A DNA stretch of 64,000 nt from Vespa crabro (lineage: Eukaryota > Arthropoda > Insecta > Hymenoptera > Vespidae): NCBI RefSeq assembly GCF_910589235.1, contig NC_060957.1, positions 2,112,598 to 2,176,597 of the forward strand, read 5' to 3'. Shown piece after piece: positions 46,990 through 64,000 of the stretch. The translations under genes were made by a program, and so were the position numbers. Position 1 is the first letter of the stretch. Each line of letters starts with the position of its first letter. The notes under the pieces are model-generated. The model was not told where the DNA came from. It worked only from the letters and a program-made list of their open reading frames with translations, and did no database searches.

Positions 46990-48155
46990 ATAATAATGAC
47001 AATAATAACAATAATAACAATAATAAAAATAATAATATCAATAACAATAGCAATAATAATAACAATGGAAATAACAGTGACAATAACATTGACAATCACA
47101 ATAATATTAACCTTAATAATCCTAACAACTATAATAATATCTATAACATTTACAATGATAATAACAATAGAAATAACAATAACAATAATATTACTAATAA
47201 CAATGATTGTAACAATAACAGTAACAAAAGCAATAAAAATAACAATGATAATAACAACAATAACAATGACAATAAGAATAACTATGATAATAACAATGAA
47301 AATAACAATAACAGTATCAAAAACAAAATAGCAATGATAATAACCATAACAATAACAATTATAATAAAAATAACAATGACAATAAAATTAACAATGTCAG
47401 TAAGAATTACAATAACAATAACAACAATAATAACTATATCAATAACAATTACAATAACAATAACAATAACGATTACAAAGATAATAACAATAACAATGAT
47501 AATAACAGTAACAATAACAATAAGAATGACTATTACTATGATAATAACAATGACAACAACAATAACACCAACAATAAAAACAACAATAACAATAACAATA
47601 ACAATAACAATAGCAATGATAATAACAATAACAATAACTACAACAATAACAGTAACAAAAGAAAAAAAATAACAATAACAATGATAATAACAATAACAAT
47701 AACAATAATTCTCGCAATAACATTGAAAATGACAATGTCAATAACAATAATATAGATAATAATAATATCAATAACAAGAGCAATAACAATAACAATGGCA
47801 ATAACAAAAATAATAACAATAACATTGATAATGTCAATATCAATAAGAATATCAATAATAATCACAATGATAATAACAGTAACATTATCAATGACAATAA
47901 CAATAAAAATATTTATACCAATATGATTAACATAACTACCACAATAATAATGATATTAACAAAGACAATAACAATAACAATAACAATAACAATAACAATA
48001 ACAATAATAGTAACAATAACTATATCAATAACAATAACAATAGATAAAATAATAAAAATACGAACAAAAATAACAATAACAATGTCAATAATAATAACAA
48101 TAACAATGTTAATATCAATAACAAAAACAAAAGCAATAACAATGATAATAATATA
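46990..48155. repeat. (AATAAC)n hexamer domain
   Basis: Dominated by AATAAC/ACAATA with AATGAT variants; translates as alternating Ile-Thr. The reverse strand is (TTATTG)n, the same variant that recurs on the plus strand at 61330-61565 and 63930-64000. Domain edges are approximate. Confidence 0.92.
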
Positions 48156-48293
48156 TTTTTATTATTATTGTTATTATTGCTGTTATTCTTCTTCTTCTTA
48201 TTATTATTATTTTTATTATTGTTATTATTATTATTATTGTTGTTCGTGTATTTATTTTTTTTATTATTTTCTTGTTATTATTATTATTATTAC

Positions 48294-48360
<67 letters not shown>
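48156..48360. repeat. Strand switch from AAT-type to ATT-type repeat
   Basis: Near 48150-48160 the plus strand changes from AAT/AAC to ATT/GTT/CTT triplets (AATAATATATTTTTATTATT). A pure ATT run follows at 48294-48361. The two sides are reverse complements in composition, so the point is the centre of a kilobase-scale imperfect inverted repeat. Confidence 0.88.
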
Positions 48361-48363
<3 letters not shown>

Positions 48364-49640
48364 ACTATCATCATTATCATTATCATTATCATTATTATCA
48401 TTATCATCATTAAGATTACTATCATTATTATTAGTATCATTATTAACATTATTATTATAACAATTATTGTCATTATCATCATTATCACTATCACCATTAT
48501 AATTATCATTATCATCATTATCATTATTTTCATTATTATCATTATCATTATCATCATTGGCATTACCATTATTATCTTTATCATTATGATCATTATTGTC
48601 ATTACAATATTTATTATATTTATTATCATTATGATAATTATCGTTATTATCATTGTTATCATTATTATCATTATTATCACTTTTATCAATGGCATTATTA
48701 TCATCATTATCATTATTATCACTTTATCAATGGCATTATTATCATCATTATCATTATTATCATTATCATAATTATCCTTATTAACCTTATCATTATTATC
48801 ATTATCATTATAAAAATTATCATCATCTTTATCATTATTATCATTATCATTATTGTCATTACCATTGTTATGATTATCATCATTTCATTATAATCATTAT
48901 CATTATTAGCATTATTACTATTATTATCATTACCATTATCTACATTATCATTATTAAAATTATTATCATTATCATTAACATAATTATCATTATCTTTTTC
49001 ATCATTATCATTTTCATTATGATCATTAACATTAATCGTCATTATTATTATCGTCATTATCATTATCATTATTATCAATATTATCATTATTATCATTATT
49101 ATTATATCAATTATTATAATTATTATCAATTCCATTATTGTCATTATCATCGTTATTATTATCACCATTATCAATATCATTATTATTATTATTCTCACTA
49201 CCGTCATTATCATTATGATTTTTATCATTATCATCATGATTTTTATCATTATCATCATTAGCATTATCATCATTAACATTATAATCATTATCATTATCAT
49301 CATTATCATAATTATCCTTATAATATTATCATTATTATCATTATCATTATTACCATTATTATAATTTGTATTATTATTATTATTATCATTATTACCATTA
49401 TTATTATTATTATCATTATTATCATTATCATTATTATCATTATCATTTTATTTATTATTATTATCATTAACATCATTAACATTGTAATCATTATCATTAT
49501 CATCATTATTATCATTATTATAATTATCATTATTATCATTATTATCATTACTTTTATCATCGTTATCATTATCATCATTATCATTATTATTATTATCATT
49601 ATCATCGTTTTCATTGTTATTATTATCATTATCATCGCTA
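48361..49640. repeat. (ATCATT)n hexamer domain
   Basis: ATTATC/ATC triplets alternate with ATT. The reverse strand gives Met-Ile frames (48264-48722, 48719-49309, 49318-49671). A 37-bp phrase containing ATCACTTTTATCAATGGCAT occurs at 48674-48700 and almost identically at 48716-48738, a local duplication. The domain ends exactly at the retrotransposon. Confidence 0.93.
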
Positions 49641-50119
49641 CGTTGGAGATACGGGACTGCGATTGCTGCACGTCGGTGATAGAAGTCGAGGTGGCCCTAA
49701 AGAGGACCCTGCCAGACTACACGGGAAAAATCGAAGTTAAAATGACGAACCCCAATGCGAGATAACAACGGCTGGCCCTTGTCAAAATAGAAGAGGAAGC
49801 TGCTGCGATGCTTTTAAAGGCCGGCCGAATGCTGGTCGGCTTCGTCAGCTGCAGGGTCAGGCGAAGAGCAGAAGTGAGGCGATGCTACCGTTGCCTCGAC
49901 TATGCCCATTATAGTGCTTCTTACAAGGGCTATGATCGCAGTAAGTTTTGCTATTTCTGCGGCGGCACGGGGCACAAGATCAAAGACTGCAAGGTCAGCG
50001 AGCCCACTTGCTTCTTGTGCTCCAAAAGCGATGCTGAATCCAAGAAGCACTTGGCCGGATCAAGGGCATGCACAGGCTTCCAGGAGGCACTTGCAACTGT
50101 CAACAAAAAAGATGGTTGA
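49641..50119 (+). pseudogene. R1-clade ORF1 (Gag-like) C-terminal part
   Basis: Begins in mid-gene with LEIRDCDCCTSVIEVEVALK and has an in-frame TAA after NPNAR (49759-49769 region). It then continues open from 49808 to the natural stop at 50117-50119. GRMLVGFVSCRVRRRAEVRR precedes three knuckles: CYRCLDYAHYSASYKG (first; the expected last Cys is Tyr), CYFCGGTGHKIKDC (intact CX2CX4HX4C) and CFLCSKSD with the following H and C. ORF1 protein binds element RNA. The end overlaps ORF2 by about 50 bases in another frame, a usual R1-clade arrangement. The N-terminal half is missing. Confidence 0.88.
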
Positions 50120-50826
50120 GAGAACTGCAGGATAATCTGAATAGAAGCAGGACGGCACACCATCTCCTAACCAAGCTCGGCTCTGAGAGAAAAGCGGATG
50201 TTGTTCTAATCTGCGAACATTACCAGGACATGGCAGTAGCAGGATGGTAGGCCGACGAATTGGGTACCGCCGCCATCTGGATTTCAGATCCCCGAAAGAT
50301 ACATGTGTCGGATCAAGGATCCGGATGCTGTTAAGTTTGGGTCAGACATAACTCGATGACTTATGTCGGCGTATATCTTACCCCGAACGACCGGATAGAC
50401 GACTTCCAGGGCAGACTGGACGATCTGAAAGACGCGCTGCGGGAAATGCAAGGGCTGGGCACAAATCTCATTGTGGCTGGAGACCTCAATGCCAAAGCTC
50501 TCGAATGGGGGGAGGTCAGGCCGGACTCCAGAGGAGGATGAATCATGGAGTTGGTGTCGAGACTACAGCTATCAGTACTCAACACAGGCTCGACATCAAC
50601 CTTCCGTAGGCCTGGCTACAGAGAGACGATCCCGGACGTCTCTCTAGCCAACGAACAACTTGTGGCAAGAGTCGCAGGCTGGCGGGTAATTGAGGATTAT
50701 ACCGGGAGCGACCATCAGTACATCCTCTTCGATGTACACGATAAGAGGCCAGCCGTGACAACTCCAGTAAGACCCCCCGGTGGATCATTGCAAAAATGGA
50801 TCGAGAGAGGCTGTCTTCGGTCTTAA
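50068..50826 (+). pseudogene. R1-clade ORF2 endonuclease domain, broken by stops
   Basis: One frame carries all the landmarks of an apurinic-type endonuclease that nicks the genomic target. They are LQDNLNRSRTAHHLL (catalytic Asn), ADVVLICEHY (catalytic Glu, usually E-P-Y or E-Q-Y), YVGVYLTPN, LIVAGDLNAKALEWG (Asp and Asn), FRRPGYRETIPDVSLAN (Asp) and YTGSDHQYILFDV (final D-H pair). In-frame stops are at 50248 (TAG after AGW), 50539 (TGA) and 50824 (TAA), so the product would be cut three times. The following linker is in another frame, indicating a frameshift between 50826 and 50907. Motif completeness suggests fairly recent inactivation compared with the gypsy and copia relics. Confidence 0.9.
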
Positions 50827-50906
50827 ATGAATGATGGAGATCCCTTCAAATTGCTTCCGCAAGTCTATCGCCACATGCGCAATCCAGGAGGATTACTGCA
50901 GCAACT

Positions 50907-51425
50907 ATGCAGCTCACCCAAAAGGCATGCACGATAGCGGTGCCAAAGACGAAGAAAAAACGGCAAAGGCGTCCTGCATACTGGTGGACGAACGAGATCG
51001 CAGATCTACGTAAGAAGTGCTTAAAGCTCCGCCGTGTAGCACAACGAGCGAAGAGACGTGACCTCGACGCTGCTCCCTTGGCTGCAGAGTATCAGGCGGC
51101 CAAAAAAGCTCTCAAGAGGGCCATTAAGGCCAGTCAACGACGGTGCTGGAAGGAGCTGTGCCTGGAAGTCGATCAAAATCCGTGGGGATTAGGGTATCAG
51201 ATCGTCACAAGTAAGCTGGGGACACGAATGCAAGGAATCCCTCAGGACGCGAGGACGTTGGAATACATCGTGCATACTCTATTCCCCTCACAGCCGAAGA
51301 GAGAGATTAGCACGTCAGCGCCTGGCGTAACCGAGGCGCCACAATTTACAGAAGAGGAGCTATTCAGTGCCGCATCATCTATGCGGAAGAAGAAAGCTCC
51401 AGGATCTGATGGACTTCCAGGATAA
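50907..51425 (+). pseudogene. R1-clade ORF2 linker and start of RT
   Basis: 172 codons linking endonuclease to RT. A basic stretch KTKKKRQRRPAYWWTNEIAD (the conserved P-Y-W-W-x-x-E/D-I block) is followed by a Lys/Arg-rich helix with KKCLKLRRVAQRAKR, then SQRRCWKELCLEVDQNPWGL (conserved W-x-x-x...D-x-x-x-W-G). The fingers start with FTEEELFSAASSMRKKKAPG and GSDGLPG. A TAA at 51423 interrupts just after GLPG. The RT frame then continues in the same phase, so only this stop separates it from the next segment. Confidence 0.88.
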
Positions 51426-51461
51426 TTAATTAAAGCCGTCGCGGAGAGTCACCCTGAGCTC

Positions 51462-52556
51462 TTGCTAAACATGTATAACATGTGCCTCAGGGAGGGCATC
51501 TTCCCCGCCCCGTGGAAGAAAGCGAGGCATGTGCTCATCAGCAAGGGCAAGGGTCCAGCAGATGCAGCTTTGTCATACAGACCCATCTGTATGCACGATA
51601 CGGCTGGCAAGCTCCTGGAGAAGATGCTTAGGCCACGGCTGCACGCAGCCGTGAGGGCAGCAGGGGGTCTCACTGCCCGCCATTATGGATTTCGATCCGG
51701 CCTCTCCACCATCCACGCAGTTCAGGAGGTTGTCACGGACGCTAAAACGACGGAGCGCGGGAATCATCATTCCCGCCCTTTGTGTCTGCTAGCCACCTTA
51801 GACGTGAGAAACGCCTTCAACTCCGTCAGGTGGAACTTGGCAATGGAAGCGCTCGAACGTAATTTCAGAGTCCCGGGGTACCTACTCCGAATACTCGGGG
51901 ATTATCTAAACGAGCGCTTCTTAGAATACAATACTGACGATGGTCCAAGAAGCTTGGAATTGACATCGGGGGCAGCTCAGGGATCCATACTAGGTTCGGA
52001 TATCTGGAATATTTTCTACGACGGTATCCTACGTATGGCAGTCCCGGAAGGTGTTTTCTTGGTTGGGTACGCAGATGACATTGCAGTTGTCATAACAGCA
52101 AGAGACGCGGAGTGGGCACAGCTGCTGCTCAACCAGGTAATGCGCAGAGTCATCTCCTGGATGGAAGAACACGGGCTATCCTTAGCAGCACAGAAAACAG
52201 AGATCGTGCTACTAACGAAGAAGCGCATCAACACCTTGCGCAGTTTCACTGTAGGAGACGCGACGGTCCAGACGAAGCCGTCCGTCAGGTACCTAGGAGT
52301 AACCCTCGATTGCAAAATCACTTACGGAGAGCATATATTAAGGGTAGCTGACAAGACGGCAAAAGTAGTTGCCACGCTGGGCACACTCATGGCCAATGTC
52401 AACGGTCCCAGGCCGTGCATTAGGCGACTACTCATGCGTGCCGCCGAAGCAGTGATAATGTACGGCACAGAAGTATGGGTTGAGGCGCTGCGAAAGGAGA
52501 ATTATCGCAAGCGCATAACCGCGGTACATAGGAGCCCGACACTCCAGGGACGTTAA
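51462..52556 (+). CDS. R1-clade ORF2 reverse transcriptase segment (open, but part of a broken gene)
   Basis: A 364-codon open segment. The ATG is internal to the domain, not a true start. RT motifs in order: WKKARHVLISKGKG and SYRPICMHDTAGKLLEKML (residues about 18-56); HYGFRSGLSTIHAVQEVV (74-91); motif A LDVRNAFNSVRW with catalytic D114; motif B GAAQGSILGSDIWN (170-183); motif C VGYADDIAVV with YADD at 203-206; then KTEIVLLTKKR and SVRYLGVTLD. The thumb ends with EAVIMYGTEVWVEALRKENY and AVHR. After that the family continues with a zinc-finger C-terminus, but here unrelated residues and a stop follow. That junction marks an internal deletion. All catalytic aspartates are present, so the domain itself looks intact. 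Confidence 0.92.
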   Translation: MLNMYNMCLREGIFPAPWKKARHVLISKGKGPADAALSYRPICMHDTAGKLLEKMLRPRLHAAVRAAGGLTARHYGFRSGLSTIHAVQEVVTDAKTTERGNHHSRPLCLLATLDVRNAFNSVRWNLAMEALERNFRVPGYLLRILGDYLNERFLEYNTDDGPRSLELTSGAAQGSILGSDIWNIFYDGILRMAVPEGVFLVGYADDIAVVITARDAEWAQLLLNQVMRRVISWMEEHGLSLAAQKTEIVLLTKKRINTLRSFTVGDATVQTKPSVRYLGVTLDCKITYGEHILRVADKTAKVVATLGTLMANVNGPRPCIRRLLMRAAEAVIMYGTEVWVEALRKENYRKRITAVHRSPTLQGR

Positions 52557-52642
52557 CGGGGGATCCAAATAGTAAAAGGTTCCCCTAGGGTCCCTGGGAC
52601 AGTGCGTAAAGTTAAACATTCTCAGACCATCAAAAAAAAAAA

Positions 52643-52643
<1 letters not shown>
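52557..52643 (+). other. Retrotransposon 3' tail with A-tail
   Basis: About 75 bases of non-repeat sequence (GGGGGATCCAAATAGTAAAA, CCCTAGGGTCCCTGGGAC) then 12 A at 52632-52643. The A-tail joins (TTA)n without other sequence, marking the reverse-transcription start of the insertion. Confidence 0.8.
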
Positions 52644-61329
<8,686 letters not shown>

Positions 61330-61565
61330 GTTATTATTATTGTTATCGCTATTGTTATTGTTATTGTTATTGTTATTGTTATTATTATTGTTATTGTTAT
61401 TGTTATTGATATTGTTATTGCTATTGTTATTGTAGTTATTTGTTATTGTTATTGTTATTGTTATTGTTATTGTTAGTTTTATTGTTAATGTTATTATTAT
61501 TGTTATTGTTATTGTTATTGTTATTGTTATTTTTATTGTTATTGTTATTGTTATTGATATTGTTA
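61330..61565. repeat. (TTATTG)n hexamer domain
   Basis: A sharp local change from ATT/CTTG phrases to regular TTATTG hexamers, then back. It is the reverse complement of the 46990-48155 domain type. Confidence 0.92.
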
Positions 61566-62140
61566 TTATTCATGTTTTTATTATTCTTATTCTTATTATT
61601 ATTATTATTATTTTTATTATTATTATTATTATTACTATTATTATTATTGTCATTATTATTATTATTATTATTCATGTTATTATTAATATGAATACTATTA
61701 TTATTCTTGATATTAATACTCTTGTAATTATTATTATTATTGTTATTATTATTATTAATCTTATTATTATTTATATTATTATTATTATTAATCTTGTTAA
61801 TAATACTCTTGTTATTATTAATATTATTATTATTTTTAATCTTGTTATTGTTATTCTTCTTCCTTTATTATTGTTAATATTCTTGTTATTATTATGATTC
61901 TTATTATTATTATTATAATTTTTATTATTATTATGATTATTATTATTTTCCTTGTTATTATTATTCGTGTTATTATTATTATTATTTTTCTTCTTATTAT
62001 TTTACTTGTTATTGTTATTCATGTAATTATTATTCTTGTTATTATTCTCAATATTAATGGTATTATAATTATTCTTTCCATTATTATCGTTGCTGTTATT
62101 ATTATTATTATTATTATTATTATACTTGATATTATTATTA

Positions 62141-62175
<35 letters not shown>

Positions 62176-62956
62176 TTTATTATTCATGTAATTATTCTTA
62201 TTATTAATATTAATATTATTATTATTCTTGTTATTCTTCTTCTTCTTCTTTTTCTTATTATTATTCTTGTTATTATTATTATTATTATTCTTGTTATTAT
62301 TATTATCATTATTATTATTATTATTATTAATATACTTGTTATCATTTCTCTTGTTATTATAATTATTATTATTATTCTTATTATTATTATCCTTGATAAT
62401 ATTATTCATGATATTATTATAATTATTAGTATTATTCTATGTCATTATTATTCTTGTCATTTTTATTCTTGTTGTTATTTTCCTTGTCATAATTATTCTT
62501 GTTATTATAATTATTATTATTATTCTTTTATTATTATTCTTGTTATTATTATTGTTATTATTAATCTTGTTATTATACTATTATTATTTTTATTAACCAT
62601 GATATTATTATTCTTGTTATTATTATTATTATTATTATTATTCTTGTTATTATTATTCTTGTTATTATTAATCTTATTATTATTATTATTACTATTCTTG
62701 TTATTATTATTCTTATTATTCTCATTATTATTATCATTATTTTTATTTTTGTTATCGTTTTTGTTTTAGTTATAGTTACTGTTATTATTATTATTGTTCT
62801 TATTATTGTTCTTATTAATTATTATTCTTTTTATTATTATCATTATTATTATTATTTATTTATTTATTATTATTATTATTCTTGTCATTATTATTCTTGT
62901 TATTATTATTAATATTCTTGTTATTATTATTATTATTATTATTATTCTTATTATTA

Positions 62957-62994
<38 letters not shown>

Positions 62995-63035
62995 CTTGTT
63001 ATTAATATTATTACTATTCTTGTTATTATCATACA

Positions 63036-63066
<31 letters not shown>

Positions 63067-63383
63067 CTTGTTATTATTACTCTTGATATTATAACTATCA
63101 TTTTTTTTATTAATCGTGATATTATTATTCTTGATATTATTATTATTATTATTATTATTCTTATTATTTTTCTTATTATTATACTTGTCATTATTATTCT
63201 TGTTATTATTATTTTTAATAATACTATTATTCTTGTTTTTATTATCATTATTATTATTTTTATTCTAATTATTATCATTATTCTTGTTATTTTTAATCTT
63301 GTAATTATTATTATTATTATCATTATTATTATTATTCTTGTTATTATAATTATTTTTATTATTGTTCTTGTTATTATTATTCA

Positions 63384-63430
<47 letters not shown>

Positions 63431-63496
63431 TTGTTATAATTATTCCTGTTATTATCATTATTATTTTTATTATTATTATTCTTGAAATTATTATTC

Positions 63497-63528
<32 letters not shown>

Positions 63529-63727
63529 ATTATTATTCTTGTTACTTTTATTATTATTGTTATCGTTATTATTATTATTATTATTCGTGTTATTATTATT
63601 ATTGTTATAATTGTTATTAATATTCTTGTTATTATTATTGTGATTATAATTATTGTTAATATTATTGTTATTCTTATTCTTGCTATTATTAATGTTATTA
63701 TTATTCTATCTATTATTATTCTTGATG

Positions 63728-63789
<62 letters not shown>

Positions 63790-63929
63790 GTTATTATTCT
63801 TGAAAATATTATTCTTGTACTTTATGATTATTATTATAATTATTATTCTTGTTAGTATTATTATTATATCTATTTTTGTCATTACTATTCTTGTTAATAT
63901 TATTATTATTATTGATATTATTTTTAATG
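61566..63929. repeat. (ATT)n microsatellite domain with CTT-GTT variants, continued
   Basis: Same composition as 52644-61329, including TTCTTCTTCTTC clusters near 62235-62250 and pure ATT runs near 63384-63429 and 63730-63789. The frames 61894-62769 and 62794-63855 are repeat products. Confidence 0.95.
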
Positions 63930-64000
63930 TTATACTTATTATTATTGTTATTATTATTGTTATTGTAATTGTTATTGTTATTGTAATTGTTATTGTTATT
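63930..64000. repeat. (TTATTG)n hexamer domain running off the window
   Basis: TTATTG hexamers with two GTAATTG variants reach the last base, so the array continues beyond the window. Confidence 0.9.

Larger units (their letters stand above)
49641..52643 (+). mobile_element. R1-clade non-LTR retrotransposon, 5'-truncated and internally deleted, inside the microsatellite
   Basis: Complex, G+C-rich sequence with ORF1 (three zinc knuckles) overlapping ORF2 (apurinic-type endonuclease, then RT), as in the R1 clade (R1, TRAS, SART, Waldo and relatives). The left edge falls inside ORF1 directly against ATCATT repeat, so it is 5'-truncated. The ORF2 C-terminus is lost after AVHR; a short 3' tail follows and ends in 12 A (52632-52643) against ATT repeat. 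Stops and at least one frameshift disable ORF2. There is no sign of an LTR. Confidence 0.9.

Noticed and set aside
49814..52321. Minus-strand frames across the R1-clade element
   Set aside because: Antisense shadows of ORF1 and ORF2, which carry the family motifs.
63930..64000. Telomeric repeat
   Set aside because: TTATTG hexamers are not the insect telomeric TTAGG, and no TTAGG array is seen.

Overview
This is AT-rich eukaryotic DNA, most likely from an insect. The evidence is insect-like 18S, 5.8S and 28S rRNA relics, mariner transposase remains, a Ty3/gypsy element with an envelope-like region, a copia-like relic and an R1-clade non-LTR retrotransposon. A hymenopteran is possible but is only an impression. 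I see no intact host protein gene, no tRNA and no prokaryotic gene organisation. The window reads as heterochromatin: satellite, broken rDNA, dead transposons and a very large microsatellite.

Layout. 1-3.3 kb is AT-rich spacer with a piggyBac-like end and a 258-bp foldback. 3.3-12.7 kb is an old, strongly diverged satellite with a unit of about 330 bp, in blocks that alternate in orientation. It is interrupted by a truncated mariner (6.76-7.65 kb) and an unidentified 0.47-kb segment (9.86-10.33 kb). 13.1-15.2 kb is a decayed rDNA cassette on the plus strand (18S 5' part, spacer, 5.8S, spacer). 15.2-22.4 kb is simple-repeat-rich spacer containing a decayed 28S 3' segment on the minus strand (19.44-20.3 kb) with a stray satellite piece beside it. 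22.4-24.4 kb is six more satellite units. 24.4-30.7 kb is a minus-strand Ty3/gypsy relic (gag, protease, RT, RNase H, integrase, envelope-like), with satellite again at 30.7-30.9 kb. 30.9-45.9 kb is AT-rich spacer with an 81-bp mariner hairpin, a MITE candidate and a copia-like relic.

From 45.9 kb to the right edge, about 18 kb, the sequence is almost wholly (AAT/ATT)n simple repeat. It falls into domains with different hexamer variants and reverses strand near 48.15 kb. The only complex sequence inside it is a 3-kb R1-clade retrotransposon (49.64-52.64 kb), 5'-truncated, internally deleted and ending in an A-tail against an ATT tract. The array runs off the right edge.

Nothing here works as a pathway. 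The parts record repeated amplification, inversion, insertion and decay near an rDNA or pericentromeric region. The two most unusual structures are the orientation-switching 330-bp satellite and the domain-structured giant microsatellite with its nested R1-clade element.
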